From assembly GCF_005938675.2 (NCBI RefSeq), contig NZ_VCCH02000014.1, positions 56,663 through 120,662 of the forward strand: a stretch of DNA of 64,000 nt. The letters run 5' to 3'. The stretch is from Mycobacterium sp. KBS0706 (GTDB lineage Bacteria; Pseudomonadota; Alphaproteobacteria; DSM-16000; Inquilinaceae). The notes under the pieces were generated by a model, which saw only the letters and a program-made list of their open reading frames with translations, searched no databases and was not told the DNA's origin. The position numbers were made by a program, and so were the translations under genes. Positions 27,111-35,130 of the stretch are shown here, one piece after another; positions within the stretch are counted from its first letter, which is position 1, and the number at the start of each line of letters is the position of its first letter.

Positions 27111-28637
27111 ATGACCGAACCGCTGCTGCGCATGACCGCGATCACCAAGCGCTTCCCGGGCGTCGTCGCCCTGGACGGCGTCGGGCTGGAGGTCGCGGCC
27201 GGAGAGGTGCACGGCCTGCTTGGCGAGAACGGCGCCGGCAAGTCGACGCTGCTGAAGATCCTGTCCGGGGCGCAGGCGCCGGACGGCGGCAGCATCGTCT
27301 TCGCCGGCGAGACGGTCAGCTTCACCGCGCCCTATGAGGCGCAGCGGCGCGGCATCGTCACGATCTATCAGGAGTTCAACCTGATCCCGAGCCTGACGGT
27401 GGGTGAGAACATCCTGATCGGGCGCGAGCCGGGGCGGGCCGGGCTGGTCGACTGGTCGGCGATGCACCGGGCGGCCAAGGCGGCGCTGGACCGCATCGGC
27501 CTGGCCATCGACCCGCGCCGCTTGGTGCGCGACCTCAGCGTCGCCGAGCAGCAGATGGTCGAGATCGCCCGCGCCCTGTCGATGGAATCGCGGCTGATCG
27601 TGATGGACGAGCCGACCTCGGCGCTGAGTTCCGCCGAAGTCGACCGGCTGATGGCGATCATTCGCACGCTGCGCGGCCAGGGTATCGCCGTGATCTATGT
27701 CACCCACCGGCTGGACGAGGTGATGGCGGTGTGCGACCGGGTCACGGTGCTGCGCGACGGCCGGCTGGTCGGCGATGCGGAGGTCGCCGCGATCACGGTC
27801 GACGACATCATCCGCATGATGGTCGGCCGCGACCTCGGGGCCCTGGCCCGGATCGAGGGCGGCGTGGCCCAGGCCGGGCCGCCGGCGCTGCGGGCCGAGG
27901 GCATCGCCACCGAGCGCAGCGCGCTGAATCCGCATGCCACGGTGCTGCACGACGTGTCGCTGGCGGTGCAACGCGGCGAGATCCTGGGCATCGCCGGGCT
28001 GGTCGGGGCCGGGCGGACGGAGTTTGCCCGCGCCATCTTCGGCGCCGATGCCCGCACCGGCGGCCGCGTCCTGGTCGAGGACAGGCCGGTCGAGATCCGC
28101 TCTCCCGCCGACGCGATCCGCCACGGCATCGGCCTGGTGCCGGAGGACCGCAAGCAGCAGGCGCTGTTCCTGTCGCTGGCGATCCGCAGCAACCTCGCCA
28201 TCGCCGCCCTGGGCAAGCTGGCGGGGCTGTTCGGCTACGTGTCCGACAGCCGGGAGCGGGGACTGGTCGAGGAGTATCGGCGGGCGCTCGGCATCCGCAT
28301 GGCGGGGCCGGAGCAGCAGATCGCCAACCTGTCCGGCGGCAACCAGCAGAAGGTGGTGCTGGCCCGCTGGCTGGCGCTGCGGCCGAAGGTGCTGATCGTC
28401 GACGAGCCGACCCGCGGCATCGACGTCGCCGCCAAGGCCGAGGTGCACCAGCTGCTGGGCCGGCTGGCGCGGGAGGGCATCGCGGTCATCGCCATCTCCT
28501 CCGAGCTGCCGGAGGTGCTGGCGATCAGCGACCGCATCGTCACCATGTGCGAAGGCCGGATCACCGGCGAGCTCGGCCGGGCCGAGGCCGATGAGGAAAC
28601 GCTGATGCGGCTGATGACGCGCCGCCGGGCGGCATAG
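27111..28637 (+). CDS. Sugar ABC transporter ATPase, RbsA type (two ATPase domains)
   Basis: The 508-aa protein has two fused ABC domains. The first has Walker A GENGAGKST (about residues 38-46), signature LSVAEQQMVEIARAL and Walker B LIVMDEPTSAL. The second has the degenerate loop GLVGAGRTE, signature LSGGNQQKVVLARWL and LIVDEPTRGIDVAAK. This is the RbsA/XylG layout of CUT2 importers. ATG 27111 is preceded by GGAGA; upstream residues in the open frame are not family-like. The permease gene follows after 11 bases. Confidence 0.92.
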   Translation: MTEPLLRMTAITKRFPGVVALDGVGLEVAAGEVHGLLGENGAGKSTLLKILSGAQAPDGGSIVFAGETVSFTAPYEAQRRGIVTIYQEFNLIPSLTVGENILIGREPGRAGLVDWSAMHRAAKAALDRIGLAIDPRRLVRDLSVAEQQMVEIARALSMESRLIVMDEPTSALSSAEVDRLMAIIRTLRGQGIAVIYVTHRLDEVMAVCDRVTVLRDGRLVGDAEVAAITVDDIIRMMVGRDLGALARIEGGVAQAGPPALRAEGIATERSALNPHATVLHDVSLAVQRGEILGIAGLVGAGRTEFARAIFGADARTGGRVLVEDRPVEIRSPADAIRHGIGLVPEDRKQQALFLSLAIRSNLAIAALGKLAGLFGYVSDSRERGLVEEYRRALGIRMAGPEQQIANLSGGNQQKVVLARWLALRPKVLIVDEPTRGIDVAAKAEVHQLLGRLAREGIAVIAISSELPEVLAISDRIVTMCEGRITGELGRAEADEETLMRLMTRRRAA

Positions 28638-28648
28638 GGAAGACCAAG

Positions 28649-29668
28649 ATGGCGCAGGGCACGACACTTCCGGACCAGGGCGGTTTCGACCTGTTCGGGC
28701 TTCTGGCGCGGTTCGCGCCGCTGATCTTCCTGGTGGTGCTGATGGCCGGCTTCGCCATCGCCGAGCCGCGCTTCATCTCCACCGTCAACCTGCTGAACGT
28801 GCTGCGCCAGGTCTCGATCTACGGGCTGCTGGCGATCGGCATGACCTTCGTCATCCTGACCGCCGGCATCGACCTGTCGATCGGTGCCGTCCTGGCCTTC
28901 TGCGGCCTCGCCGCCGCGATCGTCGCCAAGGGCAGCGCCACCGGGAATTTCGCGCTCGGCTCCGAGGAGGCGCAGGGCTGGGGCTGGGGTGCCGCCGCGC
29001 TGGTCTCGATCCTGCTCGGCATGGCCGCTGGTGCGGTGCAGGGCTTCGGCATCACCCGGCTGAAGGTGCCGCCTTTCGTGGTCACGCTGGGCGGCATGTC
29101 CGCCTTCCGCGGTGCCGCGCTGCTGCTGTCCGGCGGCGGGCCGATCAGCGGCTTCGACGCGGATTTCCGCTATTGGGGCCAGGGCAAGATCCTGGAGATC
29201 CCGGTGCCGGTGCTGGTCTTCCTCGGCTTCGCCGTGCTGGCTCATCTGGTGCTGCGCTACAGCCGCTTCGGCCGCCAGGTCTACGCCGTCGGCGGCAATC
29301 CGGAGGCGGCGCGGCTGTCCGGGTTGAAGGTGCGGCGGGTGCTGCTCAGCGTCTATATCATCATGGGCTTCTTCGTCGGGCTCGGCGCATTCGTGCTGTC
29401 GGCCCGGCTGAACTCGGCCGAGGCGGTGGCGGGGCAGGGCTATGAGCTGACGGTGATCGCCTCGGTGGTGATCGGCGGCACCAGCCTGTTCGGCGGCATC
29501 GGCACCATCTTCGGCACGGTGATCGGCACCGTGCTGATCGGCGTGCTGCTGAACGGCCTCGTGCTGATGAACGTCTCCTCCTACATCCAGCAGATCATCA
29601 TCGGCGTGATCATCGTGCTGGCCGTGGCCTTCGACACCTTCGCCAAGTCGCGCCGCCGGCGGGTCTAG
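28649..29668 (+). CDS. Sugar ABC transporter permease, RbsC type
   Basis: The 339-aa protein has about eight to ten membrane segments and the CUT2 permease signatures GLLAIGMTFVILTAGIDLSIG and YAVGGNPEAARLSGL and SVVIGGTSLFGGIGTIFGTV. It forms the channel of the ribose-type importer. Its last codons (from 29641) are the left end of a tandem duplication: the DNA for the final serine/arginine-rich residues recurs at 30175. Confidence 0.92.
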   Translation: MAQGTTLPDQGGFDLFGLLARFAPLIFLVVLMAGFAIAEPRFISTVNLLNVLRQVSIYGLLAIGMTFVILTAGIDLSIGAVLAFCGLAAAIVAKGSATGNFALGSEEAQGWGWGAAALVSILLGMAAGAVQGFGITRLKVPPFVVTLGGMSAFRGAALLLSGGGPISGFDADFRYWGQGKILEIPVPVLVFLGFAVLAHLVLRYSRFGRQVYAVGGNPEAARLSGLKVRRVLLSVYIIMGFFVGLGAFVLSARLNSAEAVAGQGYELTVIASVVIGGTSLFGGIGTIFGTVIGTVLIGVLLNGLVLMNVSSYIQQIIIGVIIVLAVAFDTFAKSRRRRV

Positions 29669-29693
29669 CCCGCACAGAATTTTTCGCGGACGA

Positions 29694-29720
29694 TGTCGAA
29701 AGACCATCTGCCGGCCCGTC
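29694..29720 (+). promoter_or_regulatory. Putative ECF42-type promoter of the first YCII gene
   Basis: TGTCGA (29694-29699), 17 bases, then CGTC (29717-29720). This matches the ECF42 promoter pattern as I recall it (TGTCGA in the -35 region, CGTC in the -10 region). It lies 46 bases upstream of the YCII start, and the same arrangement is present before the second YCII gene. Confidence 0.6.
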
Positions 29721-29765
29721 ATGGGGGTGAGCGAGATGCGCTCGACCCATAGGATGGAGACGATC

Positions 29766-30125
29766 ATGCAGTACGCCTTGCTGTACCACCAGACCGCCGA
29801 GGTGTTTGCCGCCCGCCAGGACCCCGAGAAGCGCGCCGCTTTCTGGGCCGCCTTCCTCCCCTATATGACCGCGATGCGCGAGGCCGGAATCATCGTGGCC
29901 GGCGCCGGGCTGGAGCCGCCGGAGACCGCCACCGCCGTCCGGCTGAACGACGGCCAGCGGCTGGTGCAGGATGGCCCTTATGCCGACACCAAGGAGCAGC
30001 TCGCCGGCTTCTTCATCATCGAAGTGCCGAATCTCGATGCGGCGCTCGACTGGGCGGCGCGCTATCCGGCGCCGGCCGGTGCCGGCGTCGAGGTCCGTCC
30101 CGTCCTACCGCCGATGAACCCGTGA
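29766..30125 (+). CDS. YCII/DGPF-domain protein, copy 1
   Basis: The 119-aa protein is a YCII-related (DGPF) domain protein, with MQYALLYHQ at the start, the histidine/aspartate-bearing fold, and the motif VQDGPYADTKEQLAGFFIIE that names the family. DGPF proteins are usually encoded beside ECF42-type sigma factors, as here; their biochemical role is unknown. ATG 29766 aligns exactly with the start of copy 2. The stop overlaps a GTG that begins a residual fragment of the sigma gene. Most residues match those of copy 2. Confidence 0.88.
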   Translation: MQYALLYHQTAEVFAARQDPEKRAAFWAAFLPYMTAMREAGIIVAGAGLEPPETATAVRLNDGQRLVQDGPYADTKEQLAGFFIIEVPNLDAALDWAARYPAPAGAGVEVRPVLPPMNP

Positions 30126-30174
30126 CCCGGGACACGCGCCGCACGGTCGAACGGGCGGCGCGTGATTCCTACGG
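30122..30174 (+). pseudogene. Residual 5' fragment of an ECF sigma-factor gene
   Basis: This segment encodes MTRDTRRTVERAARDSYG, nearly identical to the first 18 residues of the intact sigma factor at 30661 (MSTDTRRAVERAARDSYG), including the same GTGA overlap with the preceding YCII stop. It then runs into a copy of the sugar-permease 3' end. It is best explained as the left-over edge of the tandem duplication. The frame happens to stay open into the second YCII gene, but a functional fusion is unlikely because copy 2 has its own ribosome binding site. Confidence 0.8.
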
Positions 30175-30227
30175 CGCCAGGTCGCGCCGCCGGCGGATGC
30201 AGCCGCTGCGGATTTTTTCGCGGACGA

Positions 30228-30254
30228 TGTCGAAAGGCCATCTGCCGGCCCGTC
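30228..30254 (+). promoter_or_regulatory. Putative ECF42-type promoter of the second YCII gene
   Basis: TGTCGA (30228-30233), 17 bases, CGTC (30251-30254): identical elements and spacing to the copy-1 promoter, 48 bases upstream of the second YCII start. It may drive both this gene and the sigma factor, so the sigma factor could be autoregulated. Confidence 0.6.
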
Positions 30255-30301
30255 ATGGGGGTGAGTGGAATGATCCGCTCGATCCATGCGAGGAGTCGAT
30301 C

Positions 30302-30664
30302 ATGCAATACGCCCTGCTGTTCCAGCAGACCCCCGAGGAATTTGCCGATCGCCGTGATCCGGAGAAGGCGGCTGCCTTCTGGGCCGCCTTCATGCCCTAT
30401 ATGACGGCGCTGAAGCAGGCCGGCCTCGTGGTCGCCGGCGCCGGGCTGGAGCCGCCCGCCACCGCCACCTCGATCCGCATCGGCGGCAACGGGCGGCAGG
30501 TGCAGGACGGCCCCTTCGCCGACACCAAGGAGCAGCTCGCCGGCTTCTTCATCATCGAGGTGCCGAGCCTGGACGTGGCGCTCGACTGGGCCTCGCGCTA
30601 TCCGGGCGGCCCGGGCGGCGGGGTCGAGGTTCGGCCGGTGGCGCCGCCGAAGCCGCAGCAGTGA
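30302..30664 (+). CDS. YCII/DGPF-domain protein, copy 2
   Basis: The 120-aa paralogue of the gene at 29766 has the same start (MQYALLF), the FWAAFMPYMTALKQAG helix and the VQDGPFADTKEQLAGFFIIE motif, differing mainly in the middle and at the proline-rich end. ATG 30302 has GAGGAG six bases upstream. The stop overlaps the GTG start of the sigma factor, so the two are probably translationally coupled. Retention of both paralogues in frame after divergence suggests both are used. Confidence 0.88.
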   Translation: MQYALLFQQTPEEFADRRDPEKAAAFWAAFMPYMTALKQAGLVVAGAGLEPPATATSIRIGGNGRQVQDGPFADTKEQLAGFFIIEVPSLDVALDWASRYPGGPGGGVEVRPVAPPKPQQ

Positions 30665-31881
30665 GCACGGACACGCGCCGCGCGGTCGAACGGGCGGCGC
30701 GTGACTCCTATGGCCGGCTGGTGACCTTCCTCGCCGCCCGTTCGCGCGACATCGCGGCGGCGGAGGACGCACTGGCCGATGCCTTCCGGGCGGCACTGGA
30801 GACCTGGCCGCGCGACGGCGTGCCGGATCGGCCGGAGGCCTGGCTGCTGACCGCGGCGCGGCGGCGGCTGATCGACGGCGCCCGCCATCTCCGGGTGCGG
30901 GCGGAGGCCGTTCCCGACCTCCGCCTCGTGGCGAAGGAGGCGGAGGATCTGGCCGAGGCCGACCGGTTCCCGGATGAGCGGCTCAAGCTTCTCTTCGTCT
31001 GCGCCCATCCGGCGATCGACCCGGCGATCCACACCCCGCTGATGCTGCAGACCGTGCTCGGCCTCGACGCGGCTCGCATCGCTTCGGCCTTTCTGATCAG
31101 CCCCGCCGCCATGGGCCAGCGCCTGTCGCGCGCCAAGGTGAAGATCCGCGATGCCGGCATCGGCTTCGAGCTGCCGGAGGCGAAGGAGCTGCCGCCGCGC
31201 CTCGACGCCGTGCTGGAGGCAATCTACGCCGCTTATGGCAGCGGCTGGGACGACGTCGCCGGCGCCGATCCGCGCCGCCGGGGGCTGGCGGCGGAGGCGG
31301 TCGATCTCGGCCGGATGCTGCGGCCGCTGCTGCCGGCCGAGCCGGAGGTCGAGGGGCTGCTGGCCCTGATGCTGCACTGCGAGGCCCGGCGGGAGGCGCG
31401 CCGCGATCCGGAGGGCGACTACGTCCCGCTGTCGGAGCAGGATACGGCGCGGTGGTCGACGCCAATGATGGCGGAGGCGGAGCGGATCCTCTCGGCCGCC
31501 GCCCAGGACAAGCGTTTCGGCCGGTTCCAGCTGGAGGCGGCGATCCAGTCGGTGCATGCCCAACGGGCCAGGACTGGCCGCACGGACTGGGAATCGATCG
31601 CGCTGCTGTATGGAGGGCTGGTGCGTCTGGCGCCCACCATCGGCGCCCGGGTTGGCCAGGCCGCCGCCGTGGCCGAGGCGCGCGGTGCCGCGGCCGGATG
31701 GGCGCTGCTGCAGGCGATCCCGGGTGAGGCGGTGGCGGGCTACCAGCCCTATTGGGCGCTGGCCGCCCATCTCCTGCGCCGGCTCGGCCGGCCGGCGGAT
31801 GCGGCCTATGACCGCGCAATCGGCCTGTGCGAGGACCCGGCGATGCGGGCGTTTCTCTTGCGGCGGGCTGCCGAGAGCTAG
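30661..31881 (+). CDS. ECF sigma factor, ECF42 type with TPR-like C-terminal extension
   Basis: The 406-aa protein has sigma region 2 (about residues 10-75, AAEDALADAFRAALETWPRD, PEAWLLTAARRRLIDGAR) and region 4 (about 105-160, LMLQTVLGLDAARIASAF, AMGQRLSRAKVKIRDAGI). It then has a helical extension of about 240 residues (LLALMLHCEARREARRDPEG, QLEAAIQSVHAQRA, YQPYWALAAHLLRRLGRPAD). This architecture and the adjacent DGPF genes fit the ECF42 group, which lacks an anti-sigma factor and is thought to be controlled through its own C-terminal domain. The start is GTG 30661. It overlaps the convergent kinase-like gene by four bases. Confidence 0.9.
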   Translation: MSTDTRRAVERAARDSYGRLVTFLAARSRDIAAAEDALADAFRAALETWPRDGVPDRPEAWLLTAARRRLIDGARHLRVRAEAVPDLRLVAKEAEDLAEADRFPDERLKLLFVCAHPAIDPAIHTPLMLQTVLGLDAARIASAFLISPAAMGQRLSRAKVKIRDAGIGFELPEAKELPPRLDAVLEAIYAAYGSGWDDVAGADPRRRGLAAEAVDLGRMLRPLLPAEPEVEGLLALMLHCEARREARRDPEGDYVPLSEQDTARWSTPMMAEAERILSAAAQDKRFGRFQLEAAIQSVHAQRARTGRTDWESIALLYGGLVRLAPTIGARVGQAAAVAEARGAAAGWALLQAIPGEAVAGYQPYWALAAHLLRRLGRPADAAYDRAIGLCEDPAMRAFLLRRAAES

Positions 31882-32855
31882 TCCCGGAGCCTCATCGTCT
31901 CCGCGATCCGCTGCCGGGCCGTGGCGACCACCGCGTCGGAGACGCTCGGGCGGGTCAGGAACTCGGCCCAGCTGAAAAGATCCGCCAGCGCCGCCATCCG
32001 GCGCCATTCCACCGTCAGGCTGCCGCCGGCCGCGCGGTAGCCGGCGGCGACGGCGTCGGCGAAGCCGGGGCGCGAGCCGAGCGGCGGCCGCAGCAGGTTG
32101 CCTAAATCGAAGAACGGGCTGCCGCTGAAGGCGAACTCCCAGTCCAGCACGGCCGCCACGGCCCAGCCGTCCGGCCCTTGCCGGACCAGGATGTTGGTGC
32201 CGCCGAAATCGGAATGGGTCAGGCAGGGCGGGCCGGGCCAGCGGTCGAGCAGCCCGGCCTCGCGTTCGGCGAAGGCAACCAGCCGGCCGGCGAGGTCGTG
32301 GCCCAGCCGCTGGCCGCCGGACCCGTCGACCAGCACGTGGCGCAGGAAGCCGATCAGGCCGGCCCCACCGGCATCGACCGGCTCGGCCACGGCGAGCGAC
32401 GCGTCCAGGAAGCCGCTGCGGTCGAAGGCCACGGCGTGGATCGCGGCCAATGCGGCGCCGAGGGACCGGGCCAGCGGCACCAGCGCCGGATCTTCGAGGC
32501 CGCGGGCTGTCTCGTCGAGGCGCTGCCCGTCGACCCATTCCAGCAGGGTGAAGGGCAGCCCCGTGACCGGGTCGTCGCCTCTTCCCAGGAGCCGAGGGGC
32601 GGGGAGGCCGCGTTCGGCGGCGAGGGCATGGATCGCCCGTTCCTTGGCCGCCTGCGCCGGGTCGCGCTGGAACAGCCGCAGCACCACCGGCGGGTGGCCG
32701 TCGAGGTCGAGGCGGAGGTTGGTGTTGGCAAGGCCGCCCGACAGCTCGGTGACCCGCAGCACCGACGGCCGGCCGGGCAGGGACCGGACCAGCGCAGACG
32801 CCTGGTCCGGGCTGAGGACGGCCGCCGGATAGGGCCTCGACCAGCTCTCGCGCAT
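31878..32855 (-). CDS. Aminoglycoside-phosphotransferase-fold kinase
   Basis: The 325-aa protein has the APH/choline-kinase fold. The N-lobe contains TNLRLDLDGHPPVVLRLFQR. The C-lobe has the Brenner-type motif LTHSDFGGTNILV, where the usual catalytic HxDxxxxN is present as HSDFGGTN, and the metal-binding VLDWEFAFSGSPFFDLGNLL. It probably phosphorylates a small hydroxylated metabolite; aminoglycoside resistance should not be assumed. It is the last of three minus-strand genes with the kynureninase-like and tryptophan dioxygenase genes (8-bp gap). Start ATG 32855. Confidence 0.8.
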   Translation of the reverse strand: MRESWSRPYPAAVLSPDQASALVRSLPGRPSVLRVTELSGGLANTNLRLDLDGHPPVVLRLFQRDPAQAAKERAIHALAAERGLPAPRLLGRGDDPVTGLPFTLLEWVDGQRLDETARGLEDPALVPLARSLGAALAAIHAVAFDRSGFLDASLAVAEPVDAGGAGLIGFLRHVLVDGSGGQRLGHDLAGRLVAFAEREAGLLDRWPGPPCLTHSDFGGTNILVRQGPDGWAVAAVLDWEFAFSGSPFFDLGNLLRPPLGSRPGFADAVAAGYRAAGGSLTVEWRRMAALADLFSWAEFLTRPSVSDAVVATARQRIAETMRLRD

Positions 32856-32863
32856 GATCCCGC

Positions 32864-34036
32864 CTACCAGGCCAAGGCACGGACCACGCGCTCGGCCATG
32901 GCCGGCACCTCCGCGAGATCGTGATACAGGCCGAAGCCGAAGCGCAGCCGGTCGTCGCGGTGGTCGACGATGATGCCGGCGGCCCGCAGTTGGTCGTCGA
33001 TCTGGCCGGCGGCGTCGGTGCGATAGGTCAGGAAATGGCCACGGACCGACGTGTCGAGCGGCACCAGCAGCCGGCCGCGGGCGAGGTCCGGCGGCCCGGC
33101 CTGGTCCAGCGCCCCGGCGAAGGCCGCCAGCAACGCCAGCACATGGGCGTGGATCGCCGGCACGTCGATGCCGCGTTCCGCCAGCAGGTCGAGCACAGCG
33201 AGCATGCGGTAGAGGCCGGAGGGGTCGAAGGTCGAGCCGAGGAAGCGGCTGCCGTCGACGCCATAGGGCACCCGCCCGTCCTGTGCCCCGGCCAGCGCGC
33301 CGAAGGCGGCGTACCACCCGGTGTCGCGCGGCCGTGGGCCGTAGCCGGGAGGCACATGCAGGAAACAGGCGCCTTCGCCGGCCATGGCGTATTTGTAGCC
33401 GCCGGCGATGTAGAAGGCGCGGGGCGCGATGGCCGATAGGTCGGTCGGCAGCGCCATGAAGCCGTGATAGCCGTCGATCGCGACCAGCGTCTCCGGGTCC
33501 GGCACCGCCGCGACCAGCGGCGCCAGGTCGGGCACGGCGTAGCCGGAGTTGAAGAACACCTGGCTGAAGAGGACGAGATCGTGGCCGCCGGCCTCGGCCG
33601 CTGCGGCGAAGCGGGCGGGGAAATCCGCTGTCGGTTCCTGCGTCACGCGGGTGACCCGCGCTAGCCCGTCCTCCTCCAGCCGTGCCAGCTGCCGGCGGAC
33701 GCTGTGGAACTCGGAATCGGTGGTCAGTACCCGGGCTGGCCGGTCCGTCGGCAGGCAGGACAGCAGCCGCCGCACGAACTCATGCGTGTTCGGCGCGAAG
33801 GCGAGCGAGGCCGGATCGGGCAGAGTCAGGATCGCGGCGATCCGCGCCTGCAGCCGCGGCACCACATCACCGAAGATCAGCTCCCATTTGTGGTCGGCGA
33901 GGCGGGCGGTGTCCTCGACATACCGAGCCTGAGCCTCGAACACTGTGTCGGGCCACAAATGGTGGCTGTGCGCGGCCAGGTGCAGCCGCTCCGGCGCAGC
34001 CGCCAGGAAGCGGGAGAACAGCGGCTTGAAGCTCAT
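32864..34036 (-). CDS. PLP-dependent class-V aminotransferase-fold enzyme, kynureninase-like
   Basis: The 390-aa protein has the aminotransferase class V fold: AFAPNTHEFVRRLLSCLP, the aspartate that pairs with the cofactor in LVAIDGYHGFMALP, and the PLP lysine in YIAGGYKYAMAGEG. Kynureninase belongs to this fold, and the gene overlaps the tryptophan 2,3-dioxygenase gene by four bases. Cleavage of kynurenine to anthranilate and alanine is therefore the likely reaction. The substrate assignment is from context, not from diagnostic residues. No formamidase gene is nearby. Confidence 0.75.
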   Translation of the reverse strand: MSFKPLFSRFLAAAPERLHLAAHSHHLWPDTVFEAQARYVEDTARLADHKWELIFGDVVPRLQARIAAILTLPDPASLAFAPNTHEFVRRLLSCLPTDRPARVLTTDSEFHSVRRQLARLEEDGLARVTRVTQEPTADFPARFAAAAEAGGHDLVLFSQVFFNSGYAVPDLAPLVAAVPDPETLVAIDGYHGFMALPTDLSAIAPRAFYIAGGYKYAMAGEGACFLHVPPGYGPRPRDTGWYAAFGALAGAQDGRVPYGVDGSRFLGSTFDPSGLYRMLAVLDLLAERGIDVPAIHAHVLALLAAFAGALDQAGPPDLARGRLLVPLDTSVRGHFLTYRTDAAGQIDDQLRAAGIIVDHRDDRLRFGFGLYHDLAEVPAMAERVVRALAW

Positions 34037-35130
34037 GCCCCGGCCTCCCCGTCATAGGACAGGCCGGTGCGCCGGGTGATTTCCTGCGGCAGCGGTGGCA
34101 GGGCCGAGCGCGGGATCAGATAGGTCGACAGGGTGAACAGGTCGCCGAACACCCGGTGCCGCTCGGCGGTGCGGGCCAGGTAGTCGTGGCCGGAGGAGCC
34201 GCCGGTGCCGGTCTTCAGCCCGATCATGCGCTGGACCATCAGCGCGTGGCGATAGCGCCACAGCGTCATGGTCTCGTCGAGGTCCATCAACAGGCTCAGC
34301 AGCCCGAACGGCACCTGCAGCGCCGGCTCGTCGCGGTACAGGTTGATGAACAGCGCCGCCTGCAGCGCCCGCCAGGACATTCGCCAGGCGCCCTGCGCCG
34401 CCTCCTCGGCATGGCGCGTCTCGTCGAACAGGGCATCGAAGCGCGACAGCGCCTTGCGCAGCGCCGCGACCTCGGCCTCCCGTGCTGTCTCGTCCAGCGT
34501 CGGATGGGCGGTCAGGTGGCCGATATCGCCCTCCAGCATCGCCACCACCGCCTGGCGGTAGGCCTCGCGGAAGCGATAGCCGCCGAGCTCGATGAAGGGC
34601 GTGCGGGCCAGCCAGGCGTCGAGCTGGTCGAACAGGCTGGGCTGGCCGCCGGCAGCCTCGACCCGCTCGCGCCCCGGCGATTCCAGCCGGGCCTCGAAGG
34701 ACCGGCCCTCATAGGCCAGCCGGTCGGCAGCACGCAGGCCGAGGCGGATCTCGATCAGCCGGAACTGCGCGCTCTGGAACCCCGAGGCGGGGCGCAGCAG
34801 GTCGCGGAAGTCGAGGAAGTCGAGCGGCGTCATGGTCTCGAGCACGTCGAGCTGGTGCACGCCGAGCTTCAGGATCTCGTGGATGCGGTGCAGGGCGCGG
34901 CTGGCCCGGGCGATGGCGCGGTCGTCGACCCGGTCGGCGGCGAACACGCCCTGCACGGCGTCGAGCTCGAACAGGATCTGCTTGAACCACAGCTCGTAGG
35001 CCTGATGGATGACGATGAACAGCATCTCGTCATGGGCCGGCCGCCCGGCCTTCTCGCTTTCGCGGGCCTGCAGGTCGAGCAGCTTGTCGAGCTGGAGATA
35101 GGATGCGTAGTGGACGCCTGGTTCGGCCAT
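34033..35130 (-). CDS. kynA: Tryptophan 2,3-dioxygenase
   Basis: The 365-aa heme enzyme oxidises L-tryptophan to N-formylkynurenine. Family motifs are YASYLQLDKLLDLQ, DEMLFIVIHQAYELWFKQIL with the substrate-site His, LDFLDFRDLLRPASGFQSAQ, and near the C-terminus LWRYRHALMVQRMIGLKTGT and GGSSGHDYL, where an axial His and the substrate loop lie. ATG 35130 is chosen since MAEPGVHYASYL is the natural start. It opens a three-gene minus-strand operon. Confidence 0.92.
   Translation of the reverse strand: MAEPGVHYASYLQLDKLLDLQARESEKAGRPAHDEMLFIVIHQAYELWFKQILFELDAVQGVFAADRVDDRAIARASRALHRIHEILKLGVHQLDVLETMTPLDFLDFRDLLRPASGFQSAQFRLIEIRLGLRAADRLAYEGRSFEARLESPGRERVEAAGGQPSLFDQLDAWLARTPFIELGGYRFREAYRQAVVAMLEGDIGHLTAHPTLDETAREAEVAALRKALSRFDALFDETRHAEEAAQGAWRMSWRALQAALFINLYRDEPALQVPFGLLSLLMDLDETMTLWRYRHALMVQRMIGLKTGTGGSSGHDYLARTAERHRVFGDLFTLSTYLIPRSALPPLPQEITRRTGLSYDGEAGA

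Larger units (their letters stand above)
29641..30174 (+). repeat. Tandem duplication, copy 1
   Basis: Copy 1 starts in the last codons of the sugar permease gene (CGCCAAGTCGCGCCGCCGGC at 29641). It runs through an ECF-type promoter, the first YCII gene and the first 53 bases of a sigma-factor coding sequence, ending near 30174. Copy 2 follows directly. The copies are diverged but alignable throughout, with small indels that shift the offset from 534 to 539 bases. Confidence 0.85.
30175..30713 (+). repeat. Tandem duplication, copy 2
   Basis: Copy 2 begins with the permease-gene 3' end sequence (CGCCAGGTCGCGCCGCCGGC at 30175). It then repeats the promoter region, YCII gene and sigma-factor start of copy 1, and continues into the intact sigma gene. 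The left junction at about 30174/30175 joins sigma-gene sequence to permease-gene sequence, which fixes this as a direct tandem duplication rather than two independent insertions. Confidence 0.85.

Noticed and set aside
25910..27325. Long N-terminal extension of the manC frame
   Set aside because: The extension is antisense to the sugar-binding-protein gene and has no recognisable domain; ATG 25909 gives a normal ManC.
30122..30664. 180-codon frame fusing the sigma fragment to the second YCII gene
   Set aside because: The join is a by-product of the tandem duplication; the second YCII gene has its own GAGGAG and ATG at 30302.
31878..32855. Aminoglycoside resistance gene
   Set aside because: The APH fold is shared by many metabolic kinases; the operon context with tryptophan catabolism gives no reason to assign resistance.
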